Positions 1-10,481 of a stretch of DNA of 64,000 nt are shown here, piece after piece (position 1 is the first letter of the stretch; each line of letters starts with the position of its first letter). The notes below the pieces were generated by a model. It saw only the letters and a program-made list of their open reading frames with translations, did not search any database and was not told where the DNA came from. Position numbers and translations under genes: made by a program. Source of the stretch: Sporobolomyces roseus (taxonomy: Eukaryota > Basidiomycota > Microbotryomycetes > Sporidiobolales > Sporidiobolaceae); the NCBI GenBank assembly GCA_016617785.1, contig JADILM010000002.1:2286156-2350155 (forward strand), read 5' to 3'.

Positions 1-322
1 GAAGTGAGTGAGGTAGCTGGCGCAGAAAGAAGTTGTTCTGGAAGGTTCGAAGGAGAAGAGCTGTTTTCTTCGAAGGGAGAACGAGGCTTGCGGGTCGACC
101 CAAATAGCCGTCTTGACGTTGATTCGCAATCACTTCGCTGAAGTATACGTCGAGGTGTCTGTAGAGTAGTTTACGAGCTGGATTGAGGAATTGTCGAGAG
201 ATTAGGCAGCATTGAACGAGGTCTTGTTTCGAAAAATTCGCTTCTTGCATGATCTGTTCGACGAGCTCGGTGGGGAGCGAAGGGGCAAAGTGAGGGGTAG
301 TAGAGGGAGTAGCTGGCTGCAT
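1..322 (-). CDS. F-box-like/LRR-like family protein, copy 1 (3' part beyond window edge)
   Basis: The start codon is the ATG at 322 on the minus strand. The reading frame is open to base 1, so only about the first 107 residues are seen. The N-terminus (MQPATPSTT...) and the following F-box-like segment (residues about 20-60, with LPTELVEQIMQ and CCLISRQFLNPARKLLYR) match the copy at 27138-28348 almost residue for residue. By analogy with F-box proteins it may be a substrate adaptor of an SCF ubiquitin ligase, but the F-box is divergent and this role is inference. A 5' leader with an intron (donor GTAAGC, acceptor TTGTAG just before the conserved CCTCGAATCTTCC) precedes the start. It is the outermost of three minus-strand copies. 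Confidence 0.75.
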   Translation of the reverse strand, partial: MQPATPSTTPHFAPSLPTELVEQIMQEANFSKQDLVQCCLISRQFLNPARKLLYRHLDVYFSEVIANQRQDGYLGRPASLVLPSKKTALLLRTFQNNFFLRQLPHSL

Positions 323-1191
323 TGCTGAAGTGGTGGTAAGGGAAGGAAGAAATGAGGAGGAAGATTCGAGGCTACAACAAGCATCGGAGGGTCAAGAAGC
401 GCTTCCCAGTCCATACAGTAGTGAATATTAGCTTACAAAAGTAATCTGTAGTCGCGGTTGAAGCTGTTCGAGCTGTTTCTGACTGAGTGTACAATCGTAG
501 TTGATGAGAATTCGTCAAGGTGAATTCGGACTGTCTGAGGCGCTGGGAGCCCTGCTGAGTGAGTCGCAGTAGCTTTGTGAGCAATTCGAGCTGATCCGAA
601 GGCGAAAGCAGAGTTTAAGGTGAAGCGTCGAGGTCGAAGAGAAGAAATCTCTAGATTTCGCAGATTCGAGATCGTTCAAATTCCTTCAGTTTGTTCAATG
701 TAGCGCTCGATCCAGTCGAAATCATCTTCTGCGAGCGGTCCCAGAAAGAAGGAGCCGAGCCAGTCTCGAACAACGTTCCTCTCAAGTTTCGCACTGAGGA
801 CGACTTTCGCAGAATGCGATCAAGCCAGCGTCTCTCCTCTCCTCTCTCACTGTCCACTCCACATGTCTCCTCTTCTTGAGGGATAGATGGCGAAGAGCGG
901 AATAGAGAAAAGTCGATTCGGGACTTGCGATCATTCGTTTCATTCCAAAATTCGTTTCGTTACAAGCAATCGTTCGTTCGATCGTTGGGTAGAGGGAGAT
1001 CGGCGTTAGGCACAAATAGAGGTATGAAAGTGGCGGCTAGTGGGAGATCGCTGTCGGAGGTAGGAAGGGAGTGGAAATGCTTCGAAGGGAAAGAGTCGGG
1101 TTTTGCGATTTTGGAAGAGTTGAGTTCAACGGCGGAGGAAGGAGGAAGGCAGGGATAGCAAAGCTGTGGAAGATAGATTCAAGCACAAAGG
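323..1191. other. Flanks of F-box-like copies 1 and 2 (conserved 5' leader and 3' flank)
   Basis: No separate gene seen. Bases about 420-690 hold the 5' leader of copy 1, which is repeated before copies 2-5. Bases about 930-1090 hold the 3' flank of copy 2, which matches bases about 3140-3300 after copy 3 (shared TTCGTTTCGTTACAAGCAAT and AGAGGTAT segments). The duplicated unit is therefore larger than the coding region. Confidence 0.6.
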
Positions 1192-2401
1192 TTAAAGTTT
1201 ACAAACCTGCTCGGAGTCTGCGTGTCAGAACCTCAACAGGAACAGGAGGCGGAGGAGAAGGGAGAAACTCACGGAAAACATCAATCTTCCCCTGCAAGTC
1301 ACACAAGAGTTTGACATTCCTATTTCTGCACTCGGCACGAAGGCTGACGAGGCCTGGAGAAGAGAATGGTCTCGGTTCTTCTTCGCGAAGGAGGCGAATA
1401 TGGTCCGTGACGAAGGGAGTCGTTCCGCGCAAGTGTCGCACGAGTGGGTCGTACGGAACATATGAGGGGAAGTCGAGGCAGATCTTCTGAGGCGGAGAGC
1501 TCGCCAGGAGCTGGTTGAACATGATTTCGACTCCTGAAGAGCCGTTCGCGGATCTGCGACCTTCGAGACGCAGAGTCTGCAGTTGAGTGAGACCGGAGAG
1601 ATCCGACCCGTGTTCGAGGGTGCTTCGACAGTGTAGGATAAGGTAGTTGAGGTCGGGAAGGAGGGAGAAGTCGATGGGTTCGAAGACATCTGAGATTCGC
1701 AAAATTTTGAGGCGCTGTGAGACTGAGGAGGGGGGAACGGGGATGTTGCAGATGTCGAGGACTTCGAGGTTTGAAAGCAGTGGTCTCGAGAGGGCTGAGT
1801 CGTCGGCGATACTGATCCCTGGAGTCTTGAGTTTCCTCAGATTCGGCATCTTGCGAATGATAGCGATTTCCTTGTCTCGCAAGAAGGCGAGATCGAGGCT
1901 CGTGATTGTGGGTTGCCTAACGACGGCGCTTGATGCGAGATGCTCGGAAGCAGAGAAGCGAGTATCGAACTTGACGTGATTGACATTTGGGGTTGACATG
2001 AGAACTCCAATAACGACGTTTGAGCTGATATTTCCGGTGGGGACCGATGGTTGACGGTCGATGGCACTTTGGGAGAGATGGAAGCTGAGCGATTGAACAA
2101 TTTGACGAATATCGGGGCTGCGTTCGAGAGTTTTGAGAACCATTTCTGTCGAGCTGATCGGACGGACCATGCACGGCGATGTCGTAGGTGTCAGACCATT
2201 CTCTACACTGTCCCAATACAGTTCTAAATGACGATACATAATCCTCTGAGCCGAATGGAGGAACTGTCGAGAGATGAGGGCTGATTCCGAGAGTTCTTCA
2301 TTCGTGAAACCTCCCTGTTGCAAAGTCTTGTCTATGAGCTCAGTAGGAAGGTTGAAAGTGGTGAACGCCGTGGGTGAAGGGGTAGACGTGGAGGATTGCA
2401 T
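1192..2401 (-). CDS. F-box-like/LRR-like family protein, copy 2
   Basis: A long exon (2401 down to 1273) is followed by a 55-nt intron (donor GTGAGT, acceptor ACGCAG) and a 26-nt last exon ending in TAA at 1192; the spliced protein is 384 residues. The F-box-like segment is at residues about 17-60 (LPTELIDKTLQQ, ALISRQFLHSAQRIMYRHLE). Leucine-rich, LRR-like segments follow (NLRKLKTPG, LLSNLEVLDI, LPDLNYLILHC, LTQLQTLRLEG). Without splicing, the frame would run 16 codons further into the intron. The 3' intron position is shared by copies 3-5, which supports the spliced model. A role as ubiquitin-ligase adaptor is inferred only from the F-box plus LRR layout. Unlike copies 4 and 5 it has no intron in the middle of the coding region. 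Confidence 0.75.
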
Positions 2402-3264
2402 TGGGGTCGAGATTTGGAAAGAAGCGAGGAAAGCGAATCGGATCTATGTTCACGCACTCGCGAGTCAGCGTTGTAAGCAATAGTACGTGGAGCTATAGAC
2501 CGTAGTACCGACGTAGAGCTTGTTCTGGTACTCGCTGAGCTGGTTCTCCTTCTGAGAGAGGTGCCGACGATTCGCTCTGTTCAAAGAACCAAGTGGGTCA
2601 GCAGGAACGAGGAAAGACCATGTAGAGATGTCGAAATAGCTTACAAGAGTGAACTGCAGCAGCGCTGAAGCTATTCGAGCTGTTGCTGTCGAGTTTCGAC
2701 ACTAGATTTGATGAGGATTCGTGGAGGCGATTCGAACTGAGCGAGCAACTGTAAGACTTGCTGAGTGACTTTCAGTAGCTTTGTGAGCAATTCGAGCTGG
2801 TTTGTAGGCGGAGGCAGAGTTATTGGTGAAGTGTTGAGGCCAAAAGAGAAAATCCTCGTCAATTTCGCAGAGTCGAGATCGTTGAATCTCCTTCTGGTCT
2901 CTCAGAGAAGGTCTACATCAAAAAAATGATACTTGCCTCCTGATCGGACTCAGGAAAGGAAGTCCAGCAACTTTCGAGAAGCGTCTCATTCGAGACTCGC
3001 AATACGACTTTCGCAGATTGGCATCTCTCATCTCTGACTTCCCAACTGGCCTCTTCTCGTCAGCAGACTGATGGAGAGGAGAAGAGCATCAGCATGGAAG
3101 TAAACGGAGAAAAGAGAGGGACAGAGGCAAGAGTTCAGCGTCCGAATCATTTCGTTTCATTCCAAAACTCGTTTCGTTACAAGCAATCGTTCATTCGGTT
3201 CATCAGGTAGAGGGAGTACATTGTTGGTCGCAAGTAGAGGTATAGAATCGTGGGTAGTGTAAGA
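2402..3264. other. 5' leader of copy 2 and 3' flank of copy 3
   Basis: No separate gene seen. The minus-strand leader of copy 2 (about 2640-2890) contains the conserved CAGCTCGAATTGCTCACAAAGCT segment in shortened form and a leader intron starting GTAAGC. The stretch about 3140-3264 is the 3' flank of copy 3 and is similar to the flank of copy 2. Confidence 0.55.
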
Positions 3265-4599
3265 TCATGGTGGAGGATTCAGGGATTTGAAGTGCTTCGT
3301 GAAGAGGAAAGAATCGGGGGTTGCGAGTGTGAAGGAGCTGAATGGAGAGAGGATTAATGGAATGTGCAGGAGTAAAAGCTGACGGTGATCACAACCCTGC
3401 GGAAAAGCAATCCTTGAGATAGTGTTTTGAGCAGACGAGGAAAGCGAGCTTACGGAAAAGTCGGACTGCATGTTATCCCTCGAAGCGAATGAAAGCGCTA
3501 TCCCGTTCTTCTCGCAGTTGAGGCGGAGTAGAGCGAGAGAGGAACGCATTCGGGGATTGTTGAGGCAGAGATCGGAGAGACACAATTCGTTGGCGAGGAA
3601 AGGTGAGGGACTTTCGAGGTGACGGATGAGCGAGGTCCAAGGTACGAGGGAAGGGAAAGCGATGCAGATCTTCTGAAGGGGAGGGAAGGCGATGAGTTGG
3701 TCGAAGAACGCAGCGTCATCCAGTGAACTCGAGGGATTGGTGTTGGCAAATGGGATGTCATGGAGGTACAATAGTTCGAGTTTCTTGAGACTTGCCAAGT
3801 CGAGATCGTGTACCAGTTCTTCTCTTTGTGAGAAGAGATCCAGCCAGAGGCGTTCGAGCTGTGGAAGGAGAGAAAGGTTGAGGATGTAGCCGGGTTTCAG
3901 GAAAACTCGGAGGGCTCTGAGTTGTTGCGAGATGAAGTGCGGCGACGGAAGATGTTTTAGAGGTGGGAAATCAAGCACTTCAAGGCCTGGTAGTAATGGC
4001 TCCCGGTCACTTGACCCTTCATTGATATTGATGCTGAACTGGAAAGAAATTCTAAGTTTGCGAAGATTGCGAAGTGAGGGGACAACCTCCGGCGGTAATT
4101 GGAAGGTGTCGAGACAAGTGATATTTGCCCTTGTGCCGAGGCCACACGAGACGAGATGTTGTGGCCTGGAGAAGTGATCATCGAGTCGGAGGTGTTTGAC
4201 GTTCGGCACCGATCGTAAGGCCGTCTCGATCAGATGCATGTCAAGCGCTCCCACTTCATTGACATACTCGCCGAGCTTCACCTTGTTGATACTGAGAGCA
4301 GAAGGCAGGGATCGGAGAACAGCGTGCTGTCGAAGGGTGTCGAGGAGGAGAGTTGTCGATTTGGTTGAATACAAGACAACGCTCCTTGTCCCGTGACGAT
4401 TGCGTTGATCCGGTCCACAAAACAAGGCTAGCTGGTTGTAGAGTTGTTTGCGAGAGGTAGGAAGGAATAGTTTCGAGACGATACAGCATCGAGCGAGATC
4501 CTGCTTCGATAAAGTTTCGACTTTCAAGATCTCATCGATGACTTCGGTGGGGAGGATAAGAGTAGAGCGAGAGGTGGCGGAGGGAGTGGTTGGCTTCAT
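3265..4599 (-). CDS. F-box-like/LRR-like family protein, copy 3
   Basis: The start is the ATG at 4599. The F-box-like segment is at residues about 16-60 (LPTEVIDEILKVETLSKQDL, CCIVSKLFLPTSRKQLYNQL) and is followed by LRR-like segments (NVKHLRLDDH, SLRNLRKLRIS, LLPGLEVLDFP, LPQLERLWLDL, LKKLELLYLHD). A 57-nt intron at 3397-3453 (GTAAGC to CCGCAG) is a multiple of three, so both the spliced (425 residues) and unspliced (444 residues) forms are open. The intron sits where copies 2, 4 and 5 have theirs, so the spliced form is preferred. The frame after this intron differs from the other copies, giving a longer C-terminal tail of about 44 residues. This is the copy nearest the conserved core of the region. 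Confidence 0.75.
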   Translation of the reverse strand: MKPTTPSATSRSTLILPTEVIDEILKVETLSKQDLARCCIVSKLFLPTSRKQLYNQLALFCGPDQRNRHGTRSVVLYSTKSTTLLLDTLRQHAVLRSLPSALSINKVKLGEYVNEVGALDMHLIETALRSVPNVKHLRLDDHFSRPQHLVSCGLGTRANITCLDTFQLPPEVVPSLRNLRKLRISFQFSININEGSSDREPLLPGLEVLDFPPLKHLPSPHFISQQLRALRVFLKPGYILNLSLLPQLERLWLDLFSQREELVHDLDLASLKKLELLYLHDIPFANTNPSSSLDDAAFFDQLIAFPPLQKICIAFPSLVPWTSLIRHLESPSPFLANELCLSDLCLNNPRMRSSLALLRLNCEKNGIALSFASRDNMQSDFSVSSLSSSAQNTISRIAFPQGCDHRQLLLLHIPLILSPFSSFTLATPDSFLFTKHFKSLNPPP

Positions 4600-5192
4600 G
4601 GCGAGAGCTGAATCGGTGGTAAGGGAAGGGAAAAAGTGGGAGGAAGACTCGAGGCTATAAACAGGCGGTGGAAGGTCAGCGAGCTAGCACCAGGGCATTA
4701 GAAGATGTAAAATACTCACAAGAGTATGCTCTGAGTGCAGTCTGAGCTATTCGAGCTGATCTGACTGAGTTCCAACCCCAAGTTGATGAGAGTTCGTCGA
4801 GGTGATTCTAGACTGATCGAGCTGCTAGGAGACTTGTTGCGTGGATTCTAGTAGCTTTGCGAGCTGCTCGAGCTGATCTGAAGGCGAAAGCAGAGTTGTC
4901 GGTGAAGTGTTGAGGTCAAAGGAGCGAATCTCGCAAAGTTTCGCAGAGTCAACTTCGCACTATCTTCCTCTCGTATCGACGCTGGGCAAGAGTACATAAG
5001 CATGAGGAGATGATTGCGAGGAACTGAAAGAGATTTAAACAATAGGAAGCTGGATAGTAATCGCGTAGAAAGGAAAGTAAGGGGAGGTTTCGACGGCAAT
5101 AGCTAGATACGAAGTAGAGATGGGGTTGTGAAAGAATAGACCACAAACGAGAGAAAGAGAGAAGATAATGGGCGATCAGAAGATAACTGTGT
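4600..5192. other. 5' leader of F-box-like copy 3
   Basis: Bases about 4720-4960 repeat the conserved leader. A leader intron is visible on the minus strand (donor GTGAGT near 4718, acceptor TTTATAG just before CCTCGAGTCTTCC). Nothing gene-like is seen from about 4960 to 5192 apart from the probable 3' end of the neighbouring V-ATPase gene. Confidence 0.5.
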
Positions 5193-6356
5193 TCATTCAA
5201 AATCTGCGATCAGTATCGAAGTTTCAATTGAGCGCAGAAATGAGAAACTCACCATCATCGTCTTTCCCCTCGTTCAACAGATCCCCTTGACTCTTGACTT
5301 CCTTCTCCTTCTCTTTCTCCCCTCCAGCTTCTTTCGCTTCCTTCTCTTCCCTCTTCTTCTTCTCCTCCAATTCTTTCTCCTTCGTATCCTTCTTCTTCTT
5401 CCCCTGAATCTTCTTCAACCTGAAGAATTCCTCCCTATCCATCTCATCCAACTCCGAGTTGATGTACGAAATCGTGTTCTCGAGTCGAGGGATCACGACG
5501 TGTTCCAAGGCGTTCACTCGTCGATTCGTCATTTTAATAACTTCATCTAGGATCACGAACGCCGTCTATTCGAAAAGGACAGAGGTCAATGAGAGTAGAG
5601 AGGAGAGCGAGGAGAGGAGAGGGGAGAAGCGTACTTGGAGAGAAGCGAGTTCTACTAGTACTTCAACAGCTTTCGAGAAAGTTTCTCGACATTTAGTGAT
5701 TTGTTGACCACCTCTTCCCAAACCCGTCAAATTCAAACCTATAAGATAGATTCCCAGACTTCATCAATTCCCACGTCTCAAGCGGAAGGTGGATAAAGCG
5801 AGAGAAAATCTAGCTTACCTTCAGATCCCTTCGAATTCTCTTCATGACTTCTATCTTTCTCGAACGCGGGTAAAATCGTACCACTCACGTTCTCCTGTTT
5901 CGCCTTGACCCTGAAACTAGCGGTAGTAACACTCTCCTGAATCTGATAACTGATATCACCCGTCGCATAAGTCACTTCGGCCAAACTAAACGCCGCAAGT
6001 TGCATAACCCTTCCCATCTTTCTCTTTGCTTCATCGATTTTCGCTAGGATCGCTCGGAAACGCTGCACGCCCCAAAGAGGTCAGTGAAGGGACAGGGAAG
6101 GAGAGAAAGGGGAGAGATATGGAGTTTACTTTGTTGAGAGCATCTGATTTCTTCTTTAGTAGTGAATGACCCGTTTGTGCACCCTTCAAACGAGTCTTGG
6201 TAACTGCTAGATTCATTCGAGTTGGGACTGAGGAGGAGAGAGGAAGGGGGGGTTCGAGGAGTGGGGAGTGAACGTCAGACTCTTTCAACTTGGGGAGAAG
6301 AGGAGGGGAGGGAAGGACAACTGACAGACATTCTCCCTAGGACCTGTACCTGACAT
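5193..6356 (-). CDS. VMA8: V-type proton ATPase subunit D
   Basis: Subunit D is the central rotor-stalk subunit of the V1 sector that couples ATP hydrolysis to proton pumping at the vacuole and Golgi. Exons are 6326-6356, 6130-6227, 5819-6062, 5635-5738, 5253-5565 and 5193-5203, giving 266 residues, close to the family's usual size. Family landmarks are [18 protein letters not shown] near the N-terminus, [53 protein letters not shown] and [19 protein letters not shown]. The C-terminus is a highly charged Lys/Glu tail. The last intron is uncertain: read through, the protein ends instead at 5224 (272 residues). It is transcribed divergently from SAR1 across 120 bp. Confidence 0.95.
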
Positions 6357-6476
6357 AGTAGGAGCTTTGTTTGATCGAATCGAGAGTGGGAAGAGAGAGA
6401 GATTTGAAATCGCCGTTTCGACGACGACGACGAAACTTCCTTTCTCCTATCCTCTCCCACTCCAATCAATCTAGTC
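6357..6476. promoter_or_regulatory. Shared divergent promoter region VMA8/SAR1
   Basis: Only 120 bp separate the two start codons, so both promoters and 5' UTRs must lie here. It is pyrimidine-rich on the plus strand towards SAR1. No clear TATA box was seen. Confidence 0.5.
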
Positions 6477-7748
6477 ATGTCATTCTTCAGTGGTATTTTC
6501 AACTATTTCTGGGATGTACTCGCTTCATTCGGTTAGTCCCTCCTTCCTCCTCTCTCATCGCTGATTCAATTCACTCTCATCACGATTTCAATCTCATCAA
6601 CACATCTGCTGACACTCTCGCTTCATGTTTTATAGGTCTCGTGAACAAGGTTAGTACACTCTCTGATCGAGTGTGAATCGATCAGGGTAGAGCGAAGAGT
6701 GCCACCTCATCTTTCCATCTCGCTGTTAATAAACTTCTTCCTCGGAATCCAACTGACGATTCAACCCTGTTTCCTCCCTCACTCTGTCCTCTCGTTTGCA
6801 TGATTCATTATATATATAGAACGCGAAAATCTTGTTCTTGGGACTTGACAACGCTGGTAAAACCGTAAGTTATCTCTTCCCTCTCACCTCTCCCCCTCTT
6901 CTCCCCGTTCTCTTCTGTACTATTCACCGTAGAGTAGTTATACTGACTCGCTCTCGGTACGTGCGTGTAGACCCTTCTTCACATGTTGAAGAATGATCGT
7001 CTAGCGACTCTTCAACCTACTTTACATCCCAGTGAGTACATAGCCTGCTCCTACGCACTCATCCTTACAGAGACTCATGTAGGAAGTGGTGTAATCTTAC
7101 AGCTTCGGAAGAATTGGCGATTGGCAATGTTAAATTCACGACATATGATTTGGGAGGACATCAACAAGGTATGTTTTCCCTTCTTCCCCCTTCCCCGTCT
7201 CCTACCGTCTCCCGTCTTCATTCTACCTTCGAACCCGTCGCTGACGCTCCCTGTTTCCTTCGTTTACAGCTCGTCGTTTGTGGAAAGATTATTTCCCCGA
7301 AGTAGACGGAATCGTGTTCCTCGTCGATTCACAAGATACCGAACGATTCCACGAATCGAAAGCTGAACTCGACGCTTTACTCTCGATTGAAGAGTTGAAC
7401 AAAGTTCCATTCTTGGTTTTGGGAAATAAGATTGATGCGCCCGGTGCGGTTTCGGAAGAGGAATTGAGGTATGCTTTGGGAATGCACGCTACTACTGGAA
7501 AGGTAAGCTCATCTTCTGTTTGGAGTGAATGAGGAGGGACAGTGGCTGATGAATGAGTGTGAGAGGGTGAAATAGGGTAAGGTCCCATTGACGGATATGA
7601 GACCTATCGAGGTATTCATGTGTTCAGTCGTTATGCGTCAAGGTTACGGAGAAGGTATGTCTCATACTCTCTTCATCTTTACCGATCGGTATTGATGTTG
7701 AGTGGATGCGCGAGTACAGGTTTCCGTTGGATCGCACAATACGTTTAA
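6477..7748 (+). CDS. SAR1: Small COPII coat GTPase Sar1
   Basis: Sar1 starts COPII vesicle formation at the endoplasmic reticulum. The start at 6477 gives the typical amphipathic N-terminus ([19 protein letters not shown]). The P-loop GLDNAGKTT, switch region [20 protein letters not shown] with DLGGH, the NKID motif ([11 protein letters not shown]) and the ending FRWIAQYV are all present. There are eight exons; introns are short, with two tiny exons near the 5' end (GLVNK and the P-loop exon). The stop is TAA at 7746. The Arf/Sar-family fold is complete at about 190 residues, so the gene appears intact. It shares a divergent promoter with the V-ATPase subunit D gene. Confidence 0.97.
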
Positions 7749-8328
7749 ACTCCCTATGAGATGTCAAAACGGATTAAACGGACCCTTGGAGTAGTGCAGG
7801 GAAAGTAGGAGACGGGAGGAAAGTCTGGGTAGCGAGTAGTTGTAGAGGCAGACGAAGGAGTAGTTGAGCGGAATCATTTTTTACCCTTTTCAAGTTTTGT
7901 GTCCTTTTTCCATCGTTACCAATTTCTCTCCTTTCTTGCACCACCGTAATAATCAAAACGAGTATCTCCCTATCTCCTCTCCCCGACGAATTGGCTACGA
8001 CAGCGAGAATGAAAAGATGCAGTGAGAGAAATTGCAAAGACTGGTCAGAACACGGGGAGAAGGAATACTGCTTTCGATGATTGATACGACAAAGATTGAA
8101 CGAAATGGGAACCGTGGTAAAGACTAGACGAGGGAAAGGTATAAAGACGATACAACCGAGGGGAGGAAAAGAAGAAGGGGATCAATACATAATGAGAACT
8201 GATAAAACTCGACGACGTAACAACACTAATCCACGGGACAGACGACGGTCCGAAGGAAAGACAAGAGGCGGACGGGTTTTGAGTGAGAGAAAAATGCGAT
8301 TCTAGAGTCTTGGGAGGAAAGGAGAGAT
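7749..8328. other. Intergenic region between convergent SAR1 and the transporter gene
   Basis: This holds the 3' ends of two convergent transcripts. I see no conserved protein, repeat or RNA in it. Confidence 0.4.
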
Positions 8329-10050
8329 CTAGGAAGGAGTCATTTTATACCAAACGAGACCAGCCTGTCGAGAGAGTATCGTCAGCGATCGCGACACGAG
8401 TAGCGGGAAGTAGCGAGGAGAAAGGGACGTACAGTAGCGATACCATAACCGACGCATTGAGTTGCCGTCAACTGTACCAATCCGACATCCCTTCGAATCA
8501 GCTCGATTCTCCGATTTCGTAAGGTCACGGAAGACGTACCGATTCCCCCAACAGTAGTGCCGGAGCAACCACCATCAATACGTCTTTAACGACCTTACTC
8601 AAACTCAAAACCATACTACTCAAACCAATCAACATGACAGCGCTCAAATTCAATCCAAAAGTCAAACTCGCATTACTCGTAACGATCCACCATCCCAATT
8701 TGATGGGGATTTCTCGAAGTGCTTGGAAACCTTCTAGAGGGAGGAGGAGGGCGAGGTTGAGGAGTAAGCAGATTGGCGCAAAGTAGTAGAGGGATTTTAA
8801 AGGGGACATGGGGGATGAGGGTTTGGATTCGGAGGTAGAGGAAGAACTGGTGAGGAGGAGTTGGATTAGGGTTACTCGAGTCGCTTCGATAGCGATTGCG
8901 ACCATCTGAAGACGAGAGGAAGGGTTAGTTCAGCAAGGGAATGGGAGGGAGCGAGGGCGTACTTGAATCATGAAGCCCGTCAAGTTGAAGTTGACTTCTG
9001 CTGCACTAGCTACTCCGACTGTGTGGAACTCAGAGCGTACAATCAGCGATTCGTTCGAAGACCAAAAATGGACCGTACGAAATGATTCGCTCACCTCCCA
9101 ATGAAATAGTCAATACGATAGCGCACAACTTCAAGCTGAACTGTTTCGTCCTGAACGCGAAGGCTGCGAGGAGGATTGCAACGGGGGAAATGGATTTGAG
9201 GATATGAATGAACGCTACTGAGCAATACAGGTAGGCCCAATTCGAGAGTACCAGACTCAACGAAAAGAGGATAGCGATCGGTAAGCTGTACGAACATTCA
9301 TCTCCTTCATCAGCTTCGAGTGACAGAAGGAGATGCTGAGGAGAGATAAATGCGTACATTTCTCGAACCCAAACATTCCACTCCATCGCAACGCTCAACC
9401 TCTTCCACCTCTCTTTATCTTCTCGATCCGTATTTGGAGACTTGATCGCTCCTTCATGAACTGAAGATGCATCGTATTCTTTGAGTGGGACAGAGAAGTA
9501 ATCGGAAGAGGATTGGAAAGTTGCTGGTGGAGGACCTGAGATCAGGTCGGTGTATCTATGGAGTAAGCGAGTAGCTAGGGGAAAATACTTGAGATGTTAG
9601 CGAGAGCAAAGGAAGAGAAGGGCGAGGGAGGGAGACGAGGGAGCGCACCGATTGTTTGAAATGCGAGATGAATCGAGGTGAGAGTGATGGGGTATGCGAA
9701 CTTCCTTCCTACTAGGATCTCACGGCTGTCAACTCAAACGCAGCCTCATCAGTATCCTTCACTCCGAGAGCCAAACTGAGCAGAGGGAGTTGTACTAACT
9801 TCATGAAGATAACTGCCGTACTCAATCCTATCCATCCGAGAATGATTAACCATGGAGGCAGTACAGAAGCTCTCCTAGGTGATACTGGAGGTGGTGGAGA
9901 GTTTACTAGAGTTGGAGCAGGTGAATTTGGAGCTGTATCTCTGGTTGAGAGAAGAGGGCGTTTGTTATCGATTGAAGACCGCCGACTTGAATTGGCAGAG
10001 TTCGAGTTTGATAGGAGTAAGCCTGGTTGTTGCAACAGTGGTGTAGACAT
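8329..10050 (-). CDS. Triose-phosphate/nucleotide-sugar transporter family membrane protein
   Basis: A multi-pass carrier of the drug/metabolite-transporter superfamily, TPT branch, probably in Golgi or ER membranes; the substrate cannot be read from sequence. Start ATG is at 10050. A hydrophilic Ser/Pro-rich N-terminus of about 65 residues is followed by hydrophobic helices: LPPWLIILGWIGLSTAVIFM, then KFAYPITLTSIHLAFQTI, a long polar loop, LVLSNWAYLYCSVAFIHILK, SISPVAILLAAFAFRTKQ, and the C-terminal TPT part with SSMVLSLSKVVKDVLMV and YGIATAGLVWYK. The phrase SVAFIHILKSISPVA is characteristic of the family. At least eight short introns; stop at 8329. It lies convergent to SAR1 and divergent from the CAP10-like gene. 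Confidence 0.88.
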
Positions 10051-10481
10051 CCTCAAGGAGTGTGTTAGGGAATGAAAACTTCGGAACTCCAGATTGGAAG
10101 CGAAGTTTCAGAAAGGAATCCTTTCGATAGATAGGGGGTCAAACTTCTGTCCCGAGATCAAGTTCCCAAAATATGCTGTACTGTCGAGATCTGAGGTCGG
10201 TTTTATAGAGAGTGAGGTGAAGTGTAGGAAGACAAGGTTTGCGGAAATGCGAAATTTGGCTAAGTCGAATTGAGAGCCTCGACTCGCTACTCAACTCTTC
10301 ACTCCGCTCGACTGAACGCGTTCGATACAGACTCATAGACAGCTCAAAAGCTCACACAAGGCCAACTGAGCGATAGGAAGCTCATCCCCTCTCTCCCTCT
10401 CTCCTCGATCACTTCCTCCAACTTCATCAATCTTAATCCTCAGAACCTTACAAGAAGACTTGACACTCACACGCTTCCGCG
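10051..10481. promoter_or_regulatory. Divergent intergenic region, transporter / CAP10-like gene
   Basis: 431 bp between two start codons transcribed away from each other. Pyrimidine-rich stretches (about 10385-10440) lie just before the plus-strand start. No coding signal seen. Confidence 0.4.
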
